Origin: GCA-020352575 sp041635475
Lineage (GTDB): Bacteria; Actinomycetota; Acidimicrobiia; Spongiisociales; JAENVV01
Direction of reading: 5' to 3'
Length of the DNA stretch: 7,557 nucleotides
Assembly (NCBI GenBank): GCA_041635475.1
Contig: JBFKVA010000101.1
Span: forward strand, 1-7,557
Shown piece after piece: positions 1-6,112 of this stretch. How positions within the stretch are numbered: the stretch's first letter is position 1; the number at the start of each line of letters is the position of its first letter. The position numbers and the translations under genes are program-made. The notes below the pieces were generated by a model. It made no database searches, was not told the DNA's origin, and saw only the letters and a list, made by a program, of their open reading frames with translations.

Positions 1-165
1 GCCACGCGTGAAGAGCGACAGACAAGGATGGACGGAAGTGAGCCGTCTCAGTGTCGAAGAAGAGAGCTGGAGGTGTGGAACCTCACCCACTTATCGCGTG
101 GAAGCTCCGAAACACCATTCCAGAACACCAGTGATGGCGCGGGCATTCGCGAAGCGCGAACACGC

Positions 166-197
166 CACGACGACCGACCGACACGACGACCGACGGC
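166..197. repeat. 16-bp tandem duplication
   Basis: The unit CACGACGACCGACCGA at 166-181 is followed directly by a second copy at 182-197. The first 13 bases are identical, and 14 of 16 match overall. It lies in non-coding sequence and looks like simple slippage. No function is suggested. Confidence 0.6.
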
Positions 198-232
198 GGG
201 TTCGCGTGTGCGGGCATGCTGTGTTCGCGTTT

Positions 233-272
233 GGGGCCGGATCGTCCGTTGAGGAGGGTCCGGCCTCTCTTT
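233..272 (+). terminator. Candidate intrinsic terminator
   Basis: Bases 233-243 pair with 257-267 to form an 11-bp GC-rich stem with two G-T wobbles (234/266 and 242/258) and a 13-base loop. The stem is followed at once by TCTTT (268-272). The T tract lies on the + strand side only, so it would stop rightward transcription coming from outside the window. The lipoprotein gene at 438 would then need its own promoter between here and 437. This is a structural prediction by eye, with no energy calculation. Confidence 0.5.
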
Positions 273-328
273 GTGCCGATTGGGGGGTCTGTGGTGCGGT
301 GTGGAGCGGCGCTCTGCGCCGAGTCGAC

Positions 329-423
329 GGTTCGGTGGGTCTCTAAGGCTTGTGCGTCAGACCACAGTGAACGAGCTCCGTCTTGCGGGTGGGGTGTTGG
401 GGCCGTAGGTTCGGTGGGTCTCT
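329..423. repeat. 16-bp direct repeat pair (329-344 and 408-423)
   Basis: The sequence GGTTCGGTGGGTCTCT occurs exactly at 329-344 and again at 408-423, with start points 79 bases apart. The second copy ends 14 bases before the GTG start of the lipoprotein gene, just left of its ribosome binding site. It could be a regulator-binding repeat or the trace of a local duplication. The flanking bases do not extend the match. Confidence 0.55.
383..411 (+). promoter_or_regulatory. Weak sigma-70-like promoter candidate
   Basis: TTGCGG (383-388) and TAGGTT (406-411) are separated by exactly 17 bases and could serve as -35 and -10 elements for the lipoprotein gene. Each matches only three of six consensus bases, so the support is mostly spacing and position: downstream of the candidate terminator and 27 bases before the start codon. 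The -10 element overlaps the second copy of the 16-bp repeat. Confidence 0.18.
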
Positions 424-437
424 GGTGAGAGGGTTGT

Positions 438-2084
438 GTGAGGACTTGGCGACTGTTGCTTGTGTGTGTGTTGGCGAGCTGTGTGGCCGCTGGTCCCGAG
501 GGGTCGGCTGGTTCTCCGTCAACGGTGGTCCCGGTGTCGGCGACGTCATCGGTGGTTGAGGGATCGTCATCGCCCGCGTCGTCGGTTCCTCCGACGGTGC
601 CAGCTGATTCCCCTCCGGTTGTTGTGGTGGAGGATCCGACTGGCGTGACGGGGGAGGTTTCGATTCGGGTCGTGGTGTCGGATCCGAATGGTGTTGCGAC
701 GGTGTCGTCTGTGTCGGTGGTTCAGGAGTTCAACTTCCAGGTCCCCGAGCACGCGGATGAGGTGATCGCTCGAGTGGGGTTGGAGCCGATTGGGGTAGCG
801 GAGTCATTTGGTGGGTTGACTGGCGTGTCGTTTGGTGATTCGCGCTTTGACTTCGTGTTCGGGGCGGACAAGGAGATCGCCGAGTACGTGTCGTCGGCGT
901 CGGTGTTGCCGATTGAGGTGTCGGAGCTTGGCGGTGGGGAGTTTGAGGTTTCGTTTGTGAGCGAGTGGCCTGGTCGGTTCCCGTTGTGGTTGACAGCGGT
1001 GGATGTGGACGGAAACGCGACGACGGTTCGGGTTCCTGTTGAGGTGTACTGGGCGGACCAGCCATGGGACATCAGAGGCGTCATGATCGACATCCACTGG
1101 GATGGTGGATCCCTTGCTATCGCTGATGAGCTCCTCTCCAGGCTTCCGAAGGCGGGTGTGAACGTGGTCTCGCTGAACCCGGTCATCTATTCACCCTCCG
1201 TGACGGCAACGGAGGTGCTCCCCTGTCCTGAGCGGTGGGACGACGAAACCCGGTGTGTCTCGCCTTCCCTGGCGGACCTTCGCCATCTTGTCGAGACAGC
1301 CCATCGACATGAGATGGCGGTGTTCCTCAAACCCCACTTCATCGTTGATGGCTTCCGCCACGCCGGTTGGGGAATGTCTCCGCGGGACTGGGCGTCCTGG
1401 TTCGAGAGCTACGAACGGCTCCTACTGGAGATGCTGACTGCCGTCGAGCTCGATTCATCGGACTTCCTTATCATCGGCAACGAGCTGGGCTCGTCCCACT
1501 CTCAGCGACTCCTCTGGGGCAAGATGATCGAGACGATCCGATCATCTACCGGGGCGCAGTTGTCCTACTCCGACGCCAACGCGTGGACTGGCCCGTGGCC
1601 CGGTTCTCCCCCGGTTCCGTTCTGGGACCAGCTCGACCTCGTCGGGGGCGCTTGGTACTACCCAGGGAGCCGGACGAATGCCTCCCCGGCTTCCGCTGGG
1701 TCGAACGACCCGACCGTGGCTGACATGCGATCCGCATTCCAGGGTCAGCTGGAGACACTTGTCTTCCCGACTGTCGATGCGTTGGGGAAGCGAGTCGTGT
1801 TTCTCGAGATGGGTATCTCCAACTTCGATGGGGCAAACCGATTCCCGGCCGAAACGGGGTACTCGTCAGAGATGGCAGAGGACGCTCAGGAGCAGATTGA
1901 CTATCTCGAGGCCGCGCTTCAGGCGGCAGGGTCGAACAGCGATCGCGTCGCTGGCGGGATTCTCTGGGCTACCCAGCTCGTCGACCGAACACGCACCGCG
2001 CTTCCCCGACTCAACCACGAGGTCTGGTTCAGTCCGGTACAACAGTTGCTCCGCGTCTACTTCGGGGTCGGCGCTTCCACATAG
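438..2084 (+). CDS. Secreted lipoprotein with Ig-like and TIM-barrel glycoside hydrolase domains (GH113/GH5-like)
   Basis: A 548-residue protein starting at GTG 438, with AGAGGG at 428-433 as ribosome binding site. The start gives a short lipoprotein signal: MRTWR, a hydrophobic run, then L-A-S-C with the predicted lipidated Cys15. A Ser/Thr/Pro/Val linker (about 23-63) follows. Next is a beta-rich region (about 70-203) that reads as an Ig-like domain and ends in a typical VDVDGN segment. From about residue 210 there is a TIM-barrel-like region with FLKPH (296-300), IIGNE with Glu349 as likely acid/base, and VVFLEM with Glu457 as likely nucleophile, the clan GH-A pattern. GH113 mannanases are the closest family I can suggest, GH5 the alternative. 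The substrate is not determinable. It probably acts on a polysaccharide at the cell surface. Codon use changes near 1060, at the domain boundary. It does not belong functionally to the heme genes downstream. Confidence 0.8.
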   Translation: MRTWRLLLVCVLASCVAAGPEGSAGSPSTVVPVSATSSVVEGSSSPASSVPPTVPADSPPVVVVEDPTGVTGEVSIRVVVSDPNGVATVSSVSVVQEFNFQVPEHADEVIARVGLEPIGVAESFGGLTGVSFGDSRFDFVFGADKEIAEYVSSASVLPIEVSELGGGEFEVSFVSEWPGRFPLWLTAVDVDGNATTVRVPVEVYWADQPWDIRGVMIDIHWDGGSLAIADELLSRLPKAGVNVVSLNPVIYSPSVTATEVLPCPERWDDETRCVSPSLADLRHLVETAHRHEMAVFLKPHFIVDGFRHAGWGMSPRDWASWFESYERLLLEMLTAVELDSSDFLIIGNELGSSHSQRLLWGKMIETIRSSTGAQLSYSDANAWTGPWPGSPPVPFWDQLDLVGGAWYYPGSRTNASPASAGSNDPTVADMRSAFQGQLETLVFPTVDALGKRVVFLEMGISNFDGANRFPAETGYSSEMAEDAQEQIDYLEAALQAAGSNSDRVAGGILWATQLVDRTRTALPRLNHEVWFSPVQQLLRVYFGVGAST

Positions 2085-2422
2085 AGGGCTGACATCACAT
2101 CGACTGTCAACGGGCCGCGGCCCGCGACCAGAGGTCACGATCGCCTGCCGGTGTAGGCGGGGGCGGGCCGTCGGATCACATCAACCTGAATGTTGGTATG
2201 GATCGTTCCTTGGAGACCTGTTCAGGCATTGTCGGGAGCGATCGATGTCGGCGCGGGAGCCGAGATTCGTGAATCGCTTCAGGCGTCCGACTCGAGGCGT
2301 GCGGGGTGGCTGGGAGGTGTCACGGAGACCGCGTCACTTCGGGCGGGTCTCGTGCAAGGGCGTCATGGAGCTAGCCTGACGCCGCACCCGAGCCGCGGCG
2401 AACACTCTCAGGAAGAGCGATC
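2085..2422. other. Structured non-coding region between the hydrolase and membrane-protein genes
   Basis: This 338-base gap contains no gene I can support. An 88-codon open frame (2190-2456) crosses it but overlaps the next gene out of frame and has no recognisable domain. The first part is rich in potential RNA structure. There is a perfect 14-bp palindrome at 2111-2124, a 4-bp hairpin at 2126-2136, and a 6-bp stem with one wobble at 2144-2149/2156-2161. GATTC and GAATC at 2264-2268/2271-2275 form a further tiny inverted repeat. The 13-mer GCCGTCGGATCAC at 2167-2179 recurs before hemH. I recognise no known riboswitch or tRNA, and no convincing promoter. Confidence 0.55.
2111..2161 (+). terminator. 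Candidate terminator: hairpin cluster without T tract
   Basis: It starts 27 bases after the hydrolase stop codon. CGGGCCGCGGCCCG (2111-2124) is perfectly self-complementary. It is followed by GACC/GGTC (2126-2129/2133-2136) and CCTGCC/GGCGGG (2144-2149/2156-2161, one G-T pair). GC-rich hairpins without a T run behind a gene are often called as terminators in high-GC bacteria, which is the basis for this call. It could also be the start of a structured leader RNA. Confidence 0.3.
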
Positions 2423-2776
2423 ATGGATCCAACAACCGCGACACCCATGGGTGTAACCCTCCCGGACGCACCGTGTGAGGCACCTCGGCGGGCGGAGCGG
2501 GCCTTCAGTTTCTCGGTCGTCGTGTCGGGGATTCGATGCATCCTGGCGTATGTCGTGCTCCCCTTCGTGACGCCGCTCCTCGGGATCGCGCCGGGGGTGG
2601 GACCCACACTCGGTATCGCCATCGCCGTCGTGGCTATCGTTGCCAACGCCATCAGCCTGGGCCGGTTCCGGCGCCTCCGACATCGTTGGCTCAAAGGCAT
2701 CACGGTTCTCCACGTCGCGGTGATCTGCTTCCTCCTCGTGCTCATCGGCATCGACGTCGCCGAGTTGGTCGGGTAG
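2423..2776 (+). CDS. Small three-helix membrane protein, function unknown
   Basis: A 117-residue protein starting at ATG 2423, preceded by AGGAAGAG (2410-2417) at good spacing. The first 27 residues are hydrophilic and Pro/Ala/Arg-rich. Three hydrophobic segments follow: about 28-55 (containing one Arg, 38), 59-79 and 92-116. A basic loop RFRRLRHRW (81-89) lies between the second and third segments. By the positive-inside rule that loop should be cytoplasmic, which puts the N-terminus outside with three helices. I do not recognise a named family and see no catalytic motif. It lies 75 bases before hemH in the same direction and may share its transcript, so a membrane role linked to heme synthesis is conceivable but rests on position alone. 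Confidence 0.72.
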   Translation: MDPTTATPMGVTLPDAPCEAPRRAERAFSFSVVVSGIRCILAYVVLPFVTPLLGIAPGVGPTLGIAIAVVAIVANAISLGRFRRLRHRWLKGITVLHVAVICFLLVLIGIDVAELVG

Positions 2777-2810
2777 CGGCCGTTCCCGTTGAGGGGGATG
2801 GGGGCCTCGG

Positions 2811-2830
2811 CCGACGTGCCGTCGGATCAC
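2811..2830 (+). promoter_or_regulatory. Inverted repeat and repeated 13-mer before hemH
   Basis: CCGAC (2811-2815) and GTCGG (2821-2825) form a 5-bp inverted repeat with a 5-base spacer, 26 bases before the chosen hemH start. The right arm is part of GCCGTCGGATCAC (2818-2830), which also occurs exactly at 2167-2179. The same CCGAC-N5-GTCGG arrangement is found at 4846-4860 before hemA. It could be a regulator site, but short GC-rich inverted repeats are common by chance in such DNA. Confidence 0.18.
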
Positions 2831-2851
2831 GGCGCTCTAGTGTGTCGGCCC

Positions 2852-3928
2852 ATGCCAAGCTCCCGAACCGGAGTCGTGCTGCTCCAGCTCGGTACCCCTG
2901 ACTCGCCCTCATCGGCCGACGTACGCAGGTACCTGCGAGAGTTCCTCGGCGACCCGAGGGTCCTGACGATGCCCGCACTCAGCCGTTGGTTGCTGCTGAA
3001 CCTGATCATCCTGCCGTTTCGTCCGCGACGCGCTGCACACGCCTACAGGCAGATCTGGACGGAAGAAGGGTCGCCGCTCCTCGTGCACACGGAGGCGCTG
3101 GCCGATGGCCTCCGCGCAGAGTTCGGAGAGTCGATCCCCATCGAAGTGGGGATGCGCTACGGGAGTCCCTCCATTCGATCGGCCGTCGATGCGATCCTCG
3201 CCCGTGGCGTCGATCGGATCATCGCCATTCCCCAGTTCCCCCAATACGCATCCGCGTCCGGAGGTTCTGCCGTCGCCGCCCTTCTCGACGAACTCGGGTC
3301 GCGCACGATCGTCCCGGACGTCGTGACGTTCGGTGCGTTCCACGACAGCCCAGGGTTCATCGACGCTGCTGCAGCCGCCGCTCGCCCGGGCCTCGAGGTC
3401 TTTGGTGCGGATCACGTCCTGTTCAGCTTCCACGGACTTCCCGAGTCGCATGTGAGGGATGCCGATCCAACCGGAGCGCACTGCCTGTCGACCGATTCGT
3501 GCTGCGCGGTCCTGGCCGACGCAAACCGCCACTGCTATCGGGCCCAAGCCTTCAGCACGACCGCTGCCCTTGCACGCAGGTTGGGCCTGGCTGCGGGCGA
3601 TTTCAGTACCGCATTTCAAAGCCGGCTGGCCGGCTCGAAATGGATCGAACCCTTTACCGACCATGTGCTCCCACAACTCCACCAGGCCGGTGTTCGACGG
3701 CTGGCGGTGGCCACGCCATCATTCACCGCGGATTGCCTTGAGACCCTGGAGGAGATCGGTATCCGGGGACGCAACCAGTGGATGGAACTGGGCGGGGAGG
3801 ACTTCCTGTTGCTCCCCTGCGTCAATGCCCTCCCCCAGTGGGTGACGGCGCTCGCTGATGAGATTCGATCGTTCATTCCCGAGGACGGGCCTGACGGAGC
3901 TGTACCCCCGCCGGGGACAGTGGCATGA
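2852..3928 (+). CDS. hemH: Ferrochelatase (HemH), protoporphyrin type with internal four-Cys motif
   Basis: This enzyme inserts Fe2+ into the porphyrin in the last heme step. I chose ATG 2852 (358 residues) because the protein then opens with MPSSRTGVVLLQLGTPDSP, like the E. coli enzyme. An in-frame TTG at 2789 would add 21 unconserved residues. No strong ribosome binding site precedes 2852. Visible motifs are YLREFLGDPRV, the AYRQIWTEEGSPL segment, SFHGLPE with catalytic His194, FTADCLETLEEI, and GGED with Glu316 as the second key acid. Overall it resembles proteobacterial protoporphyrin ferrochelatases more than the coproporphyrin type of Gram-positive bacteria. Cys211, Cys217, Cys218 and Cys228, just after the His loop, match the internal-cysteine pattern of ferrochelatases that carry a [2Fe-2S] cluster; cluster binding is inferred. 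The stop overlaps the hemF start (ATGA). Confidence 0.93.
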   Translation: MPSSRTGVVLLQLGTPDSPSSADVRRYLREFLGDPRVLTMPALSRWLLLNLIILPFRPRRAAHAYRQIWTEEGSPLLVHTEALADGLRAEFGESIPIEVGMRYGSPSIRSAVDAILARGVDRIIAIPQFPQYASASGGSAVAALLDELGSRTIVPDVVTFGAFHDSPGFIDAAAAAARPGLEVFGADHVLFSFHGLPESHVRDADPTGAHCLSTDSCCAVLADANRHCYRAQAFSTTAALARRLGLAAGDFSTAFQSRLAGSKWIEPFTDHVLPQLHQAGVRRLAVATPSFTADCLETLEEIGIRGRNQWMELGGEDFLLLPCVNALPQWVTALADEIRSFIPEDGPDGAVPPPGTVA

Positions 3929-4812
3929 GAGCGTCCCGGGAGGAGATCCAGGGCTTCTACGCGGGGTTCCAGAGCGAGCTGTGCGCCACCCTCGAGGCCA
4001 TCGACGGTCGGTCCACGTTCTGCCAGGACCAGTGGGATCGACAAGCGGGTGGGGGAGGGGTGTCGCGGGTACTTGCCGGGGACGGTGTGATCGAGAAGGC
4101 CGCGGTGCAGTTCTCAGCGGTCTGGGGTCCGGTTCCCGAGGTCCGCGCCGAGTCGGCTGTCGCGGGAGCGAAGGAGTTCTTCGCAACGGGGGTCTCCATC
4201 ATCGTCCATCCCCGGAACCCACATGTCCCCACGATGCACGCCAACATCCGCTATCTCGAGACCGAGGACGATGCGTGGTTCGGAGGAGGGGCCGACCTCA
4301 CGCCGTACTACCTGTATGAGGAAGATGCCGCCCACTACCACGCTGTCCTGAGGGACACATGTAGCCGGCATGCAGTCGGGGATTACGCGGCATGGAAGCT
4401 CGCATGCGACACCTACTTCTTCCTCCCTCATCGTGGTGAAGCGCGCGGCATCGGTGGGGTCTTCTTCGATCACCTCAGGGCACCACTGACCGACCACTTC
4501 TCCTTCCAGCAGGACTTGGCCATGAGCCTCTCGCATGCGTATGTCCCCATCATCGAACGCCGGGATCCGACGCCCTACGGTGAGCGGGAGGAGCGTTGGC
4601 ACCTGCAACGCCGGGGTCGATACGCAGAGTTCAACCTGATCTGGGACCGGGGGACCCGTTTCGGGTTGGAGACCGGTGGCAGGAGCGAGAGCATCCTGGC
4701 CTCACTACCTCCGCGGGCAAGATGGGACTACGACGTCGCTCCTGTTGCGGGCAGTCCCGAGGAGGAACTGCTGAGGGTGCTCTCGGCACCCCCGCGCACG
4801 TGGGCATCCTGA
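3925..4812 (+). CDS. hemF: Oxygen-dependent coproporphyrinogen III oxidase (HemF)
   Basis: This enzyme decarboxylates two propionates of coproporphyrinogen III with O2 to give protoporphyrinogen IX, normally as a soluble homodimer. The product is 295 residues, close to E. coli HemF (about 300). Family motifs are well kept: VIEKAAVQFS (55-64), GVSIIVHPRNP (89-99), MHANIR (104-109), WFGGGADLTPYY (118-129), EEDAAHYH (132-139), RGIGGVFFDHL (174-184), and the C-terminal RRGRYAEFN, GLETGGRSESIL and SLPPRARWDYD blocks. His95, His105, His139 and His169 fit the four conserved active-site histidines. The ATG overlaps the hemH stop by 4 bases, so the two are probably translationally coupled; GGGGA at 3913-3917 may be the ribosome binding site. 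Its presence implies heme made through protoporphyrin in the presence of oxygen. Confidence 0.95.
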   Translation: MRASREEIQGFYAGFQSELCATLEAIDGRSTFCQDQWDRQAGGGGVSRVLAGDGVIEKAAVQFSAVWGPVPEVRAESAVAGAKEFFATGVSIIVHPRNPHVPTMHANIRYLETEDDAWFGGGADLTPYYLYEEDAAHYHAVLRDTCSRHAVGDYAAWKLACDTYFFLPHRGEARGIGGVFFDHLRAPLTDHFSFQQDLAMSLSHAYVPIIERRDPTPYGEREERWHLQRRGRYAEFNLIWDRGTRFGLETGGRSESILASLPPRARWDYDVAPVAGSPEEELLRVLSAPPRTWAS

Positions 4813-4845
4813 CGAGCCTGTGTGAGACCGGCGTTCCCGTGTGGA

Positions 4846-4860
4846 CCGACACAACGTCGG
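4846..4860 (+). promoter_or_regulatory. Inverted repeat in the hemF-hemA gap
   Basis: CCGAC (4846-4850), a 5-base spacer ACAAC and GTCGG (4856-4860) form an inverted repeat with the same arms and spacing as the one before hemH at 2811-2825. It would lie in the hemA leader if translation starts at TTG 4934, but inside the coding region if it starts at GTG 4841. The evidence is only the shared pattern. Confidence 0.15.
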
Positions 4861-4933
4861 AAACCGATTCGACACGCTGTCGTTCGGCCCGTCGTCTACG
4901 TTCATGTGCGCTCTCGCGTCAGAGGCCGAACGC

Positions 4934-6112
4934 TTGTCCACACCTTCGATCTCCACACTCTCGTTCGCGTACCCCGACGTCGGGCTTGAGCAACGCGCGG
5001 GCGTTGCTGCTCGCGTCGGTGACGTCGAGACGGCGCTGTCCGATGTGGCGGCGGCGGGGTTGGAGGCATTCCTTCTCTCCACGTGCCTGCGCGTGGACGT
5101 GGTCGTGCCCGGCTCAGTGGAGCAACTGCAAGAGGTCGCCAACCGCCTCTTCGGCTCCGACCACTCGCTCGAAGGACGCCGTCGGGAGGGGCAGGATGCC
5201 ATCACCTACTTGTATCGAGTGGCGGCCGGCCTTGAGTCGCCGGTCAAGGGCGAGGGCGATGTCCTCGTCCAGTTTCGGCGGGCTCTCGACCGGTCCCGGG
5301 CTGCGGGGGCGCTCAGGTCCCCCCTTGTGCTGAAGGTGTTGGAGGGAGCGGTCGGCTCCGGCCGCCGGGCCCGGGAACGGATGTCCGGCGCCGGTCACCA
5401 GACGCTCGCCCACCTGGCGGCGGCCCAGGTTGAGGGCGCCTCCTCGGTCGCCGTGTTCGGTGCAGGGCAGATGGGACGGGCGGCCGTGGAAGCTCTCTCT
5501 GGCATCCCCGATCCTCCGGTCCTCACGGTCGTCGTACGACGGCCCGAACAGGTACTGATCAAAGGGGTGGAAGTCGTCGGGATGGACCAGGCGTCCAGAC
5601 TGCTTGCCGAAGTGGACGCGGCCGTCATTGCGACGGCGGCTCGCGGCAGGCTCCTGCCTGAGGGATTGTTCAGCGATGTGCTCGCCAGGCGCACGACGCG
5701 ACTCACCCTGGTCGACATGGCCGTGCCGCCCGACCTCATCCCTCCGGCTGGGGCCGATGTCGCCTATTCCAACATCGACCAACTTGCCGCGCTTGCCGAC
5801 GACGGTGAAGACGTCGCGGCCGCGGCCGAACTCGTCGCCTCAGCCGCGGGTGATGCAGCCCATCGAATGGTGATCCCCGACACGGTGGGCAAGATGATCT
5901 CGAGCCTTCTCGCTCGAGGAGACCAGACGGCCGACGAGGTCGCCGCCCGGTTTGCCGGGAGGTTGGGCCCGGACGATCGTGAGGTCGTGGCCCAGGTCGC
6001 CCAGACAGTGGCTCGCCGGATCCTCCACGACCCGATCTCCTTCCTGCGCAGGGACGCTTCGCCGGAGGATGCCGTGGGTCTGGTCGGGGAGATCTTCAAT
6101 GTCTCGCGTTGA
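4934..6112 (+). CDS. hemA: Glutamyl-tRNA reductase (HemA), divergent
   Basis: This enzyme reduces glutamyl-tRNA(Glu) with NADPH to glutamate-1-semialdehyde, the entry to tetrapyrroles. I chose TTG 4934 (392 residues) because AGAGG at 4921-4925 is well spaced and it puts catalytic Cys51 where E. coli has Cys50. GTG 4841 in the same frame would add 31 residues with no family match and no clear binding site. The catalytic domain shows LSTCLR (usually LSTCNR) and YLYRVAAGLES (91-102 region), with Tyr92 where a His is normally conserved. GEGDVLVQ replaces the usual GEPQILGQ. The NADPH domain has FGAGQMG (175-181) and VDMAVPPDL. The C-terminal dimerisation region keeps ARRILHDPISFLR. The usual SVSSAAVELA-like block before the Rossmann fold is degraded or shortened. 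Function is likely kept given the hemC/hemD neighbours, but the changes are real. Confidence 0.87.
   Translation: MSTPSISTLSFAYPDVGLEQRAGVAARVGDVETALSDVAAAGLEAFLLSTCLRVDVVVPGSVEQLQEVANRLFGSDHSLEGRRREGQDAITYLYRVAAGLESPVKGEGDVLVQFRRALDRSRAAGALRSPLVLKVLEGAVGSGRRARERMSGAGHQTLAHLAAAQVEGASSVAVFGAGQMGRAAVEALSGIPDPPVLTVVVRRPEQVLIKGVEVVGMDQASRLLAEVDAAVIATAARGRLLPEGLFSDVLARRTTRLTLVDMAVPPDLIPPAGADVAYSNIDQLAALADDGEDVAAAAELVASAAGDAAHRMVIPDTVGKMISSLLARGDQTADEVAARFAGRLGPDDREVVAQVAQTVARRILHDPISFLRRDASPEDAVGLVGEIFNVSR

Larger units (their letters stand above)
1..437. other. Non-coding left flank of the lipoprotein gene
   Basis: I see no credible gene here. The open frames are short, rich in Arg, and lack a ribosome binding site or a recognisable domain. 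One frame has a TGA at 9-11, so a + strand gene could end there, but too little is visible to say. The stretch contains a 16-bp near-perfect tandem duplication (166-197), a GC-rich hairpin followed by a T-rich tract (233-272), a compact hairpin at 307-321 (6-bp stem, TCT loop, no T tract), and a 16-bp direct repeat at 329-344 and 408-423. From about 200 onward the + strand is rich in G and T, and this bias runs into the first half of the following gene. No tRNA-like T-loop was found. Confidence 0.6.

Noticed and set aside
8..346. Open frames of 112 and 74 codons in the left flank
   Set aside because: Arg-rich composition, no ribosome binding site, no domain, mutual overlap, and both run into or through the candidate terminator.
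2080..2110. TTGACA on the minus strand at 2110-2105 as a promoter
   Set aside because: No acceptable -10 element at the right distance, and it would transcribe antisense through the hydrolase gene.
2190..2456. 88-codon + strand frame before the membrane-protein gene
   Set aside because: It overlaps the better-supported gene at 2423 out of frame, has no recognisable domain and no clear ribosome binding site.
2789..2851. TTG start at 2789 for ferrochelatase
   Set aside because: The added 21 residues do not resemble the family N-terminus, and ATG 2852 gives the expected beginning. No strong ribosome binding site separates the two, so it remains possible.
2909..3682. 257-codon minus-strand frame opposite hemH
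   Set aside because: Antisense shadow of a clearly identified gene in GC-rich DNA; its translation matches nothing.
4973..4984. 12-bp palindrome CCCGACGTCGGG
   Set aside because: It lies within hemA coding sequence, in either start model, and is explained by codon content; no partner sites seen.
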